Assembly: GCF_001428665.1 (NCBI RefSeq)
Contig: NZ_LMIJ01000001.1
Location: 357,734-401,369, forward strand
Direction of reading: 5' to 3'
DNA from: Acidovorax sp. Root219
Lineage (GTDB): Bacteria > Pseudomonadota > Gammaproteobacteria > Burkholderiales > Burkholderiaceae_C
Length of the DNA stretch: 43,636 nucleotides
The notes under the pieces were generated by a model. The model was not told the origin of the DNA. It made no database searches and saw only the letters and a list, made by a program, of their open reading frames with translations. Positions 1 through 7,696 of this stretch are shown here, one piece after another. Each line of letters starts with the position of its first letter. The stretch's first letter is position 1. The translations under genes and the position numbers were made by a program.

Positions 1-29
1 GCAGTGTCTACCAATTTCACCATCGGGGC
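1..29 (-). tRNA. tRNA-Leu, 5' part only
   Basis: Read on the minus strand, this is the 5' end of a tRNA: the acceptor strand GCCCCGA, then the D-arm start with the GAAATTGGTAGAC pattern typical of bacterial class II tRNA-Leu. The window edge cuts it before the anticodon, so the codon specificity cannot be read. The Leu call rests on the D-arm, which closely matches that of the complete tRNA-Leu at 17006-17092. Confidence 0.75.
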
Positions 30-73
30 GCCGGCTGACCACGGCGGCCGTGCAAGGCACGGACCTGTGTTGC

Positions 74-102
74 AGCGTAGCGTGGGCCGTGCGGGTGTGC
101 AA
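74..102 (-). promoter_or_regulatory. possible promoter of the truncated tRNA-Leu
   Basis: On the minus strand there is a TTGCAC -35-like hexamer (97-102) and a TACGCT -10-like hexamer (74-79) separated by 17 bases. It lies about 45 bases upstream of the tRNA 5' end. The -10 is only a moderate match to sigma-70 consensus, so the call is tentative. Confidence 0.35.
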
Positions 103-162
103 TGCCCTGTCGCATCCGGTCACACAATGGCGCCATCTAAAGCTGCCATTGCACAACGCCAA

Positions 163-194
163 GAAAAAAGGGAAGCCTAAGCTTCCCTTTTTGA
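163..194 (-). terminator. rho-independent terminator after tRNA-Gly copy 1
   Basis: A GGAAGC/GCTTCC stem, extended by flanking A and T runs, closes a CTAA loop. It lies directly 3' of tRNA-Gly copy 1 on the minus strand, where the hairpin is followed by a run of T. The A/T symmetry means it could also act on plus-strand transcripts. Confidence 0.8.
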
Positions 195-197
195 ATC

Positions 198-273
198 TGG
201 AGCGGGAAAAGAGTCTCGAACTCTCGACCTCAACCTTGGCAAGGTTGCGCTCTACCAACTGAGCTATTCCCGC
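198..273 (-). tRNA. tRNA-Gly(GCC), copy 1
   Basis: This is a complete 76-base tRNA with encoded CCA. The acceptor stem GCGGGAA pairs with TTCCCGC, the D-arm reads TAGCTCAGTTGGTAGAGC, and the anticodon loop TTGCCAA gives anticodon GCC, which reads GGC/GGU glycine codons. The TTCGAGA T-loop is present. It is identical over its whole length to the copy at 10621-10696, in the same orientation. A strong promoter-like sequence lies about 50 bases upstream and a terminator follows it. Confidence 0.97.
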
Positions 274-312
274 ATTTCACTGTGCTGCTGTCGTTACCGT
301 CAGTCTGCATCA

Positions 313-384
313 GCAAGACTCAAATTATAGCGCCATTTTTTGGGCTTGCAAACCTCAGCGCCAAAAAATTTGCGTCTGCCTTGC
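313..384. repeat. nested inverted repeat over the tRNA-Gly copy 1 promoter
   Basis: Inner arms ATTTTTTGG (335-343) and CCAAAAAAT (361-369) form a perfect 9-bp inverted repeat around a 17-base centre. Outer, imperfect arms are at 313-326 and 367-384 (GCAAG...CAAATT on each side when one is reverse-complemented, with a four-base length difference). The left inner arm sits in the -35/-10 spacer, so a bound protein or a hairpin here would affect transcription. A matching arrangement exists at 10745-10823. Confidence 0.6.
324..352 (-). promoter_or_regulatory. promoter of tRNA-Gly copy 1
   Basis: On the minus strand, a perfect TATAAT -10 (324-329) lies 17 bases from a TTTGCA -35-like hexamer (347-352). 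The predicted start is about 45 bases ahead of the mature tRNA 5' end. The promoter is embedded in an inverted repeat (335-369) that recurs ahead of the second tRNA-Gly copy. Confidence 0.7.
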
Positions 385-444
385 GCGGCACAGGGCGAGC
401 GCACTGCAGATCGACCTGGAGCCGCCCATGCTCCACCCGGAAAA

Positions 445-466
445 AAGCCCGTATGGAGGCGGGCTT
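445..466 (-). terminator. terminator downstream of glsA
   Basis: Arms AAGCCCG (445-451) and CGGGCTT (460-466) pair. On the minus strand the hairpin is followed by a T run (the A run at 441-446 on the plus strand). It lies about 155 bases past the glsA stop and is the first hairpin with a T tract in that direction. Confidence 0.7.
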
Positions 467-622
467 GAACTCGTGATGGTCACGAGGGGAGGAAGCCGCT
501 GGTGCTGCGGCGGTTCCATGCTACTACGGAACCAGCGTGCAGTGTGCAGGATCGAGGGCCTCGGTCGTGCGGGAGATGCTCACTGGCCTGCTGCGCAGCG
601 CGGCCGTGTCGAAGGTCCGCCA

Positions 623-1534
623 TCAGAACACCGACAGCCCCGTCCTGGTGGTGAACAGTTCCAGCGCGTGCATGCCCAGCAGCGAGTTCCCGGTTGCATC
701 GAGCGCAGGCGACCACACGCACAGGCTCAGGCGGTCAGGAACCACCGCCACGATGCCACCGCCCACGCCGCTCTTGCAGGGCAGACCGATGCGGAACGCG
801 AACTCTCCGGCCGCGTCGTAGGTGCCGCAGGTCAGCATCAGCGAATTGATGCGGCGCGTCTGCCGCTCGGTCAGCAGTTGCTCGCCACTGAACGGGTGGC
901 GGCCATCGCGGCACAGGTAACCGGTGGCGCGCGCAAGCTGCAGGCAGCTCATGCCCACCGCGCAGTGGTGGAAGTAGGCATCCAGCACGGCTGCGACATC
1001 ATTGTCGATCTTGCCGAAGCTCTTCATGAAGTTGCCCAGCGCCATGTTGCGAAAACCGGTGGCAGCCTCTGAGGCAGCCACTTCCTCGTCAAAATGCACC
1101 GGCTCGTTGCACAGGCTGGACAGCAGCTCCAGCAGGGCGGCCTTGGCGTCGCCCTGGCTGACCAGACGATCGGTGACGGCAATCGCTCCGGCATTGATGA
1201 AGGGGTTGCGCGGCGTCCCCTGCTCAGCTTCGAGCTGCACCAGAGAATTGAACGGGTTGCCCGAGGGTTCGCGGCCGATGCGGTCCCACAGGGCATCGCC
1301 CAAGGCCCCCATCCCCAGGGTCAGGGCAAAGAGCTTGGAGATGCTCTGGATCGAGAAACGTGTACCGCTGTCGCCGGCCTGCGCCTCCTGGCCATCGCAG
1401 GTGCGCAGCGCGCTGCCGAACTGGGCCGCTGGCACCCGCGCCAACGCCGGGATGTAGTTGGCCACGTGACCTTGTGCGCCCAGCAGAGGGCGCACTGTCT
1501 CGACGATTTCTTCAAGGATGGGCTGGAATTGCAT
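623..1534 (-). CDS. glsA: glutaminase (GlsA family)
   Basis: This 303-residue protein has the length of bacterial glutaminases, which hydrolyse L-glutamine to glutamate and ammonia in the cytoplasm with a serine-dependent beta-lactamase-like fold. The SIQSISK segment near residue 85 supplies the Ser-x-x-Lys catalytic pair, followed by the family segments NPFNSLVQLE and PRNPFINAGAI. The C-terminal part has the CKSGVGGGI motif that shapes the substrate pocket. The ATG at 1534 fits the family N-terminus (MQFQPILEEI), although no clear Shine-Dalgarno sequence precedes it. It is transcribed divergently from the cyclic-di-GMP gene at 1787. The fold and activity follow from family knowledge; the substrate is inferred. 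Confidence 0.93.
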   Translation of the reverse strand: MQFQPILEEIVETVRPLLGAQGHVANYIPALARVPAAQFGSALRTCDGQEAQAGDSGTRFSIQSISKLFALTLGMGALGDALWDRIGREPSGNPFNSLVQLEAEQGTPRNPFINAGAIAVTDRLVSQGDAKAALLELLSSLCNEPVHFDEEVAASEAATGFRNMALGNFMKSFGKIDNDVAAVLDAYFHHCAVGMSCLQLARATGYLCRDGRHPFSGEQLLTERQTRRINSLMLTCGTYDAAGEFAFRIGLPCKSGVGGGIVAVVPDRLSLCVWSPALDATGNSLLGMHALELFTTRTGLSVF

Positions 1535-1786
1535 GGCGTGATTGTCGATCAGCCATCCATCGGCCGCAGCAGCCCGACGGGCCTTTCACCTACAGCGCAG
1601 CGCGAAAGCCCCTGGGAAGATAGCTCGCTTGCATTTCCTAACCTCTTTTTCGCGCGACAGATGTACGCTTTCTGCGGATCGGGTGGTGTCCGCATCCAGG
1701 GCTCCAAACTGCAGGGGGCGCCATGGTCGCCTGGCCTGCTCACTGTCAGGCCATTTCTGCACCTTTGATCGGGATCGGAAGCTTTC

Positions 1787-3949
1787 GTGACAGCGTTCAT
1801 GCCTTCGAGCTACAACCTCTTCCTGGTGGCGGTGTCGCTGGCCATGGCCATGTTCGCCTCCTACGTGAGCTTCGACATGGCCCGCAGGGTGCGCACCTCG
1901 CAACGCGACATCGGCCTGGCCTGGTGGGCTGCGGGTTCGCTGGTCATGGGAACCGGCATCTGGTCCATGCATTTCCTGGGCATGCAGGCGCTGGAGCTGC
2001 CCATTCCCATCGGCTACTCGCAGGGGCTGACCTTCGCGTCCTGGCTGGCGGCGATGGCGGCATCCGGCATAGCCCTGGAACTGGCCAGCCGAAAGCGGCT
2101 CGACAACCTGCGCATCCTGCTTGGCGCCATGGCGATGGGCGGCGGCATCACCGCCATGCACTACCTGGGCATGGCCGCCATGCGCATGTCGCCCGGCGTC
2201 ACCTGGGACATGCCGCTGGTGGCGCTGTCGGTGCTGGTGTCCTTCCTCGCGTCCACGCTGGCACTGCTCATCTTCAAGTTGCTGCGCCGGGTGGAGCGGC
2301 CCCGGCGCATGGGCTACCAGTTGGCGGCGGCGTTCGTGTTCGCCATGGCGATCTGCGGCACGCACTACCTGGGCATGGCGGCCGCCAGCTTCGCGGCGGG
2401 CTCGGTCTGCCTGACGGCCGGTGAGCTGGGCGGGCCCGGCCTGCAGACGGCTGTGGCCATGATTGCGGGTGCACTGCTGGTGGTCACCTTGCTCACTTCC
2501 ATCCTGGATTCCCGGCTGCAGCGCGCCGCGCGCGGCGCATCGCATTCCATGCACGAGAGCAACGCGCGCCTGCAGGCCGCCAACGAAGAGCTCCAGCAGC
2601 GCGCCTTTGCCGACCCGTTGACGGGGCTGCCCAACCGCCTGCTGTTCGAGGACCGCCTGGCCCAGGCCACCCGCCGGCTGGAGCGCAGCAACCACGACGG
2701 GGTGGTCGAACGCATGGCCGTGCTGTTCGTGGACCTGGACGGGTTCAAGCCCATCAACGACTCTTTCGGGCATGCGGTGGGCGATGTCGTGATCCGCAAG
2801 GCGGCATCGCGCCTGCGCGACGAGGCCCGCGACTGCGACACCGTGGCCCGGGTGGGTGGCGACGAGTTCCTGATCCTGCTCAACGACGTGGCCGACGAAC
2901 AAGCCTGCATTTCTGTGGCCCAGAGGGTGCTGGCGTCGCTGTCGCAGCCCTTCGAGGCATCGGGGCGGCGCATCGAGATCTCCTGCTCCATCGGCATCGT
3001 GGTGCATCCGGGCCACAGCGAGAGCAACAAGATCGTGGCCAATGCCGACGCAGCGATGTACGCCGCCAAGCGCGCAGGCGGAAGCTGCTATGCATTGTTC
3101 GAGCCCCACATGGTGTCCGACGTGTCGGAGCAGCTGGCGCTGCAGAGCGATCTGCGCCATGCGCTGGAGCGGGGACAACTGTCCCTGCACTACCAGCCCA
3201 AGATCGACGGGCGGCGGGGCCAGATCAGCGGTGTCGAGGCCCTGCTGCGCTGGAATCACCCGCTCCACGGCATGGTCAGCCCGCTCGTGTTCATTCCTCT
3301 GGCGGAGCGGATAGGCCTCATCGGCCGTCTCGGCCATTGGGTCATCGACGAGGCCTGCCGCCAGACCGCCGAGTGGGGCCACGACGGCCTGCGCATGCGC
3401 GTGGCGGTGAACCTGTCCGTACACCAGTTGCGCGACAAAGGCCTGGTCGACCGCATCGGGCAGACCCTGAAGGACCATGGCCTGGACGCATCGCAGCTGC
3501 TGTGCGAGATCACAGAGACCGTGGCGATGGAGGACATCAAGGCTGTGCAGCACACCTTCGAGGGGCTCGGCGACATCGGCGTGTACCTGTCCATCGACGA
3601 CTTTGGCACCGGCTACTCCAGCCTGCGCTACCTGAGCCAGTTGCCCGCCCGGCAGCTCAAGATCGACCGCAGTTTCGTGGGAGACCTTGAACACAGCACC
3701 AACGCACGCGCCGTGGTGGCCGCCGTGGTGGGCCTGGCCCACGCCCTGGGCCTGCGTGTTGTGGCCGAGGGGGTGGAGACCGAGAGACAGCGCGACATCC
3801 TCCTGGCCATGGACTGCGACGAACTGCAGGGCTTTCTGTTCGCGCGCCCCATGCCACCCGCCGCCCTGCTGGCATGGGCCCGTGGGGCCAAGCCCGAAGG
3901 CGGTGCCGACTTCACGCCCTCGCTGGTGGGTGCACTCGCGCCCCTGTGA
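1787..3949 (+). CDS. MHYT-GGDEF-EAL membrane sensor for cyclic-di-GMP turnover
   Basis: The 720-residue protein starts with a seven-helix MHYT sensory domain carrying the repeat MHFLGM / MHYLGM / THYLGM near residues 60, 123 and 190, motifs proposed to bind a metal and sense small gases or redox state. A GGDEF domain follows (DPLTGLPNR, then intact VGGDEF near residue 355), and then an EAL domain (EALLRW near 484, DDFGTGYSSL and KIDRSFV further on). Both catalytic signatures look intact, so it could make or degrade cyclic-di-GMP; which dominates cannot be told. I chose the GTG at 1787 because GGAAG lies about six bases upstream. An ATG at 1799 is in frame but has no ribosome site. It stands alone and ends before a strong terminator. 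Confidence 0.9.
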   Translation: MTAFMPSSYNLFLVAVSLAMAMFASYVSFDMARRVRTSQRDIGLAWWAAGSLVMGTGIWSMHFLGMQALELPIPIGYSQGLTFASWLAAMAASGIALELASRKRLDNLRILLGAMAMGGGITAMHYLGMAAMRMSPGVTWDMPLVALSVLVSFLASTLALLIFKLLRRVERPRRMGYQLAAAFVFAMAICGTHYLGMAAASFAAGSVCLTAGELGGPGLQTAVAMIAGALLVVTLLTSILDSRLQRAARGASHSMHESNARLQAANEELQQRAFADPLTGLPNRLLFEDRLAQATRRLERSNHDGVVERMAVLFVDLDGFKPINDSFGHAVGDVVIRKAASRLRDEARDCDTVARVGGDEFLILLNDVADEQACISVAQRVLASLSQPFEASGRRIEISCSIGIVVHPGHSESNKIVANADAAMYAAKRAGGSCYALFEPHMVSDVSEQLALQSDLRHALERGQLSLHYQPKIDGRRGQISGVEALLRWNHPLHGMVSPLVFIPLAERIGLIGRLGHWVIDEACRQTAEWGHDGLRMRVAVNLSVHQLRDKGLVDRIGQTLKDHGLDASQLLCEITETVAMEDIKAVQHTFEGLGDIGVYLSIDDFGTGYSSLRYLSQLPARQLKIDRSFVGDLEHSTNARAVVAAVVGLAHALGLRVVAEGVETERQRDILLAMDCDELQGFLFARPMPPAALLAWARGAKPEGGADFTPSLVGALAPL

Positions 3950-4043
3950 GCGCAGCGGGCACGGGCTTGCCATGCGAACCCCCAACGAAGCGACCCCGTC
4001 CATCCAGCCCGGTGGGAGGATTGCCGAGAAACGGCCATAACAA

Positions 4044-4076
4044 AAAAGCCCGCTATCGATGCGATAGCGGGCTTTT
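4044..4076. terminator. bidirectional terminator
   Basis: A perfect 15-bp stem (4044-4058 with 4062-4076) closes a three-base ATG loop, with A runs on one side and T runs on the other. It serves the MHYT-GGDEF-EAL gene on the plus strand and tRNA-Cys on the minus strand. Confidence 0.92.
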
Positions 4077-4097
4077 CAATACTGGCTTCAAGAATTC

Positions 4098-4171
4098 TGG
4101 AGGCGCGAACCAGAGTCGAACTGGTCTAACCGGATTTGCAATCCGGGGCATAACCGATTTGCTATCGCGCC
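4098..4171 (-). tRNA. tRNA-Cys(GCA)
   Basis: This is a complete 74-base tRNA with encoded CCA. The acceptor stem is GGCGCGA/TCGCGCC with discriminator U, and the anticodon loop TTGCAAA gives anticodon GCA, which reads UGC/UGU. The T-arm has GGTT-rich pairing and a TTCGACT loop. It lies between the racemase gene and a shared terminator. No convincing sigma-70 promoter with normal spacing is seen directly upstream, so it may be co-transcribed with the racemase gene. Confidence 0.95.
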
Positions 4172-4221
4172 GCTAGCCTCAGATTCTAACCGAATTTGCA
4201 GGCACCGTTGCCAACCGCCGG

Positions 4222-4914
4222 CTACTGCAGCGCAAAATCTACCGCCGCCTGGGCATGCAGGGCCGTGGTGTCCAGCAGTGGCAGCGGGCTGTGGCCTTGC
4301 TGCACCAGCAGCGATATCTCGGTGCAACCCAGCACGATGGCGTCGCAGCCCTGGGCCTGCAGTTGTGCAATGGCTTGCTGGTAGAAGAGGCGCGACGCAT
4401 CGCGCACGATGCCCTGGCACAGCTCCTCGTAGATCACGCGGTGCACTTCGGCGCGGGTGGGCCCGTCAGGCGTGGCGATTTCAAGGCCGTAGTCCTGCAC
4501 CAGCTTGTCCTTGAGAAATGCCTGCTCCATGGTGAACGCCGTGGCCAGCAGGCCCAGCTTGCGCAAGCCCTGTGACTGCGCCGCCTCGCCCACAGGTGCC
4601 GCGATGTGCAGAAACGGCAGCGGCGTGGCGGCGGCAATGGTGCCGGCCAGCTTGTGCATGGTGTTCGTGCACAGCACGATGGCGTCGGCGCCCGCAGCGT
4701 GCAGCCTGCGCGCGCTATCGGCCAGCAAGGCGCCGACGTCGTCCCAGCGGCCTTCGTGCTGGGCCTGGGCGATGGGGCCGAAGTCCACGCTGTGGATGAG
4801 CAACTGCGCTGAGCGCAGCGGCCCCAGGCGCTTGCGCACTTCCTGGTTCATCAGGCGGTAGTACTCGGCGGTCGATTCCCAGCTCATGCCGCCGATCAGG
4901 CCTATGGTCTTCAC
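4222..4914 (-). CDS. aspartate/glutamate racemase family protein
   Basis: The 230-residue product belongs to the cofactor-independent amino acid racemase family, in which two cysteines remove and add the alpha proton. Both are present: VLCTNTMH in the first half and VLGCTEIS in the second. The N-terminus KTIGLIGGMSWEST is characteristic. An upstream in-frame ATG would add 16 residues, but the GTG at 4914 is a better start: AGGAG lies six bases before it and the conserved KTIGLIGG segment starts right after it. Its start codon is only 37 bases from the start chosen for the divergent AraC regulator, which suggests that regulator controls it. The likely substrate is an acidic amino acid, though some members act on other amino acids. 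Confidence 0.85.
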   Translation of the reverse strand: MKTIGLIGGMSWESTAEYYRLMNQEVRKRLGPLRSAQLLIHSVDFGPIAQAQHEGRWDDVGALLADSARRLHAAGADAIVLCTNTMHKLAGTIAAATPLPFLHIAAPVGEAAQSQGLRKLGLLATAFTMEQAFLKDKLVQDYGLEIATPDGPTRAEVHRVIYEELCQGIVRDASRLFYQQAIAQLQAQGCDAIVLGCTEISLLVQQGHSPLPLLDTTALHAQAAVDFALQ

Positions 4915-4920
4915 ATGGAT

Positions 4921-4925
4921 CTCCT
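4921..4925 (-). promoter_or_regulatory. ribosome binding site deciding the GTG start of the racemase gene
   Basis: AGGAG on the minus strand ends six bases before the GTG at 4914. This favours GTG over the ATG at 4962, which lacks such a site. Confidence 0.75.
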
Positions 4926-4951
4926 GGTTGAAAGCTGCCATCATCCCCAGC

Positions 4952-5779
4952 GTGCATTCCATCGTCTATCACGGAATTTCAGCCGCTCCAGGAGCTGCCG
5001 CCTTCACGGTGGAACTGCTCGCGCGCGCGCCCTACAGTGCGCGGGACGATGCAGGTCAGGCCTCCTTCGGCATCGCACTGGAGCGCCAGCGCGGCGTGCA
5101 CGCCATAGGCACCGACCGGCGCGAGGACTTCGACACCTGGGTGGGCACCATGTCGTTTACGCCGCCGGGCCTGGACGTGTTCTCTGAGTCCGCCACGGGC
5201 GGCGAGTACCTGGCGGTCCGCTGGGATGCATCCCGTGCGGATGCTGGGCAGCCCGCAACCCGCCCGCAGCGCACCGCACCCCCTGCCCTGCTGCAGCAGG
5301 CCCTGGCACTGCGCGGGCTGCTGGTGCAGCAGGCACCGCCCGGGCAGGTAGAGGCCTTGGTGCAGGCTTTGCTGGCCGGGCTCGATGCCGTCCATGCGGC
5401 ACCGGCCAGGCCCCAGGCCCTGGCAGCGCTGCGACCGCTGTATGCGCGCGTGCTGGAGCGCATCGATGACGAGATCGGCCACCCCGATGAAGACCTGTCG
5501 CTTGCGGCGTTGAGCGCCCAGGTGCAGCACACGCCGCTGGCCTTTCTGCGCCACTTCAAACAGCTGACCGCCATGACGCCGCACGCCTACGTGAACGAGC
5601 GCCGCCTGCAGCGCGTGCGCCGCGCGCTCGAAGACCCGCGCAACGCGCTGGCAGATGCAGCAGCGTTGGCGGGCTATGCCAGCCAGTCGCACATGGGCAC
5701 GGCGGTGCAGCGCGCGTTTCGCCTCACGCCTGTGGGCTATCAGGCGCGGGCCCACGCGGGCAGCTGCGCACCGGGATGA
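4952..5779 (+). CDS. AraC-family transcriptional regulator
   Basis: The C-terminal third is an AraC-type double helix-turn-helix domain: ERIDDEIGHPDEDLSLAALS begins the first part, HFKQLTAMTPHAYV is the recognition region, and RRLQRVRRAL plus DAAALAGYASQSHM form the second part. The N-terminal half looks like a cupin-like ligand-binding domain (GVHAIGTDRREDFDTW, MSFTPPGLDVFSE). I favour the GTG at 4952, giving 275 residues; an upstream ATG at 4886 is possible but would run through the start of the divergent racemase gene. The regulator lies between that gene and the Bug/aldolase pair, so it could control either or both. The ligand is unknown. Confidence 0.82.
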   Translation: MHSIVYHGISAAPGAAAFTVELLARAPYSARDDAGQASFGIALERQRGVHAIGTDRREDFDTWVGTMSFTPPGLDVFSESATGGEYLAVRWDASRADAGQPATRPQRTAPPALLQQALALRGLLVQQAPPGQVEALVQALLAGLDAVHAAPARPQALAALRPLYARVLERIDDEIGHPDEDLSLAALSAQVQHTPLAFLRHFKQLTAMTPHAYVNERRLQRVRRALEDPRNALADAAALAGYASQSHMGTAVQRAFRLTPVGYQARAHAGSCAPG

Positions 5780-5929
5780 TCGGCGGCATGCGCACAGCGC
5801 ACGCAACGGTGCGGGCCATAACTGCCCGTTAATCCGGAGTTGCCCTGCAGGCCATGCCGCCATGGCGAAGCCGTGCCTAGACTTTGCCCACCGCAATGGC
5901 GGCACCCTCCCCCACCTGAAGGCACATCG

Positions 5930-6943
5930 ATGAACCACCGCTTCCGTCTCCTTCGCACCCTGGCGCTTGCAAGCCTGATGGGCGCTGCACTGCCCGTGTT
6001 TGCACAAGCCGACCCCAGGTCAACGCCCGCGTCCGCAGACCACTATCCCACCCGCCCGATCCGCCTCTTCATTGGCCAGGCCCCCGGTGGCGCGGTGGAC
6101 ACCATCGCACGCCTGGCGGCCGAGAGGTTGGCCACCCGCCTGGGCCAGCCGGTGGTGGTGGACAACCGGCCCGGTGCAGGCGGCATGCTGGCCGCCGAGG
6201 CCATCGCACGCGCCGCGCCCGATGGCTACAGCATCGGCCTGCTGGACGTGGGGCCGCTGGCGGTCAACCCGGTGCTCCAACCCAAGGTGTCCTACGACGT
6301 CACCAAGGACTTCCGGTACATCGGCACGGTCGCAAAGATCCCGCTGGTGATGGTCGCCAAGCCCGATCTGGCATCTTCACGGCCTGCCGATCTGGTCGCA
6401 CATGCCAAAGCCAATCCGGCGAAGCTGACGTACGGGTCCGCAGGGGTCGGCAGCCCGCCGCACCTGGCCTTCGAAACCTTCAAGGCGCGGTCGGGTGTCT
6501 TCATCACCCACATCCCCTACCGGGGCGGCGCACCGGCGCTGGCCGACGTGGTGGCCCGCCATGTGGACCTGACGTTCATCGATACCAACCTGGCAAGCCA
6601 GTACCAAAAGAGCGGCAAGGTGAAAGCGATTGCCGCGGCCATGCTGGAGCGCAGCCCGCTGATGCCGGAGGTCCCGACCTTCCACGAATCCGGGCTGAAA
6701 GGCTTCGAGTTTGCCCCCTGGGTCGGCGTCGTGGGCCCGGCCGCCATGCCCGCAGAAGCGGCCACGCGCCTGGCCGCCGCGCTGGACACGGTGGTCGCAA
6801 GCCCTGAATTCATCTCCCGCTTGCAGTCGCTGGGGTTTGCTCCGTTCGCCAACAGCCCCGCCAGCTTCAGCGCACTGGTGCGCTCGGAGCTGCAGTCGTA
6901 CCGCACGCTCATCAAGGAGCGCGGCATCACCCTGGAGAACTGA
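5930..6943 (+). CDS. Bug-type periplasmic solute-binding protein (TctC family)
   Basis: The 337-residue protein has a Sec signal peptide (basic MNHRFRLLR, a hydrophobic core, and a cut near VFAQA). The Bug/TctC fold follows with its typical landmarks: YPTRPIRLFIGQAPGGAVDTIAR at the binding-site entrance (split here as PTRPIRLFIG and GGAVDTIAR), DNRPGAGG, the YGSAGVGSPPHLAFE loop and HIPYRGGAPALADV. Bug proteins bind carboxylates in the periplasm, feeding tripartite tricarboxylate transporters or acting as sensors. No membrane partner (tctA/tctB) is in the window. The class II aldolase gene starts three bases after its stop, so the two are an operon, which hints that the ligand is a hydroxy- or keto-acid. 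Confidence 0.9.
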   Translation: MNHRFRLLRTLALASLMGAALPVFAQADPRSTPASADHYPTRPIRLFIGQAPGGAVDTIARLAAERLATRLGQPVVVDNRPGAGGMLAAEAIARAAPDGYSIGLLDVGPLAVNPVLQPKVSYDVTKDFRYIGTVAKIPLVMVAKPDLASSRPADLVAHAKANPAKLTYGSAGVGSPPHLAFETFKARSGVFITHIPYRGGAPALADVVARHVDLTFIDTNLASQYQKSGKVKAIAAAMLERSPLMPEVPTFHESGLKGFEFAPWVGVVGPAAMPAEAATRLAAALDTVVASPEFISRLQSLGFAPFANSPASFSALVRSELQSYRTLIKERGITLEN

Positions 6944-6946
6944 CCC

Positions 6947-7696
6947 ATGGAAAAGACACTCCACCTCGATCCGGTCGCAGGCAGCGGCGCGCGGGACACC
7001 AGCCCCCGGCAGGTCTTTCTCGATGCCTGCCATATCCTCGCGCACCAGGGCCATGCCACCGGTCTGGCCGGCCAGGTGACCGTGCGCGACGGCGATTCCT
7101 CACGCTTGCTCACGCTGGCACTGGGCACGGGCCTGGAAGAGGCCGACGACGCGTCGATGCTGCTGGTCGACGAGCACCTCACCACCCTGCAGGGCACCGG
7201 CAAGGCCAACCCCGGGGTGCGCTTTCACAGCTGGATCTACCGCCACCACCCCGGGGTGCGCGCCATCATCCACACCCACCCGCAGGCGCTCTCGGCGCTG
7301 TCGATGCTGGGCATCGGCATGCCCGTTGCCCACATGGATGCGGCAATGTTCCATGACGACTGCGGGTTTCTGGCGCACTGGCCCGGCGTGCCCACCGGGG
7401 ATGACGAAGGCGCGTTGATCTCGGGCGCCCTGGCGGGCAAGCGCTCGGCATTTCTGGTCAACCATGGCATGGTCTGCACGGGGGCAACGCTGCAGGAGGC
7501 CGTCTACCTCAACGTGTTTGCCGAGCGCAATGCGCGCATGTGCCTGGACGCCTTGGCGATAGGCCCACTGCAGCCTGTGGAGCCTGCGGCCGCGAAGGAA
7601 GCCCATGACTTCCTGCTGCAGCCGGCCATCGTCAACGGCACCTTCGCCTACTGGGCGCGGCAGGCGGCGCGGGCCGCAAAGTCCTCTATCACCTGA
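6947..7696 (+). CDS. class II aldolase/adducin family protein
   Basis: The 249-residue product matches the zinc-dependent class II aldolase/adducin family, whose members cleave or epimerise sugar phosphates or decarboxylate keto-acids. The metal-binding HTHP motif lies in VRAIIHTHPQAL near residue 108, and the third histidine in FLVNHGMVC near 167. The fold ends with FAERNARMCL and a C-terminal helix. The usual glycine-rich GNxS phosphate loop is degenerate here (GLAGQVTVRD), so the substrate need not be phosphorylated. Its start follows the Bug stop by three bases. The last 49 bases overlap the convergent LysR gene. Confidence 0.85.
   Translation: MEKTLHLDPVAGSGARDTSPRQVFLDACHILAHQGHATGLAGQVTVRDGDSSRLLTLALGTGLEEADDASMLLVDEHLTTLQGTGKANPGVRFHSWIYRHHPGVRAIIHTHPQALSALSMLGIGMPVAHMDAAMFHDDCGFLAHWPGVPTGDDEGALISGALAGKRSAFLVNHGMVCTGATLQEAVYLNVFAERNARMCLDALAIGPLQPVEPAAAKEAHDFLLQPAIVNGTFAYWARQAARAAKSSIT

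Noticed and set aside
1586..4003. An 805-residue minus-strand frame opposite the MHYT-GGDEF-EAL gene
   Set aside because: The plus strand has intact GGDEF and EAL motifs, whereas the antisense frame has no domain and an implausible composition.
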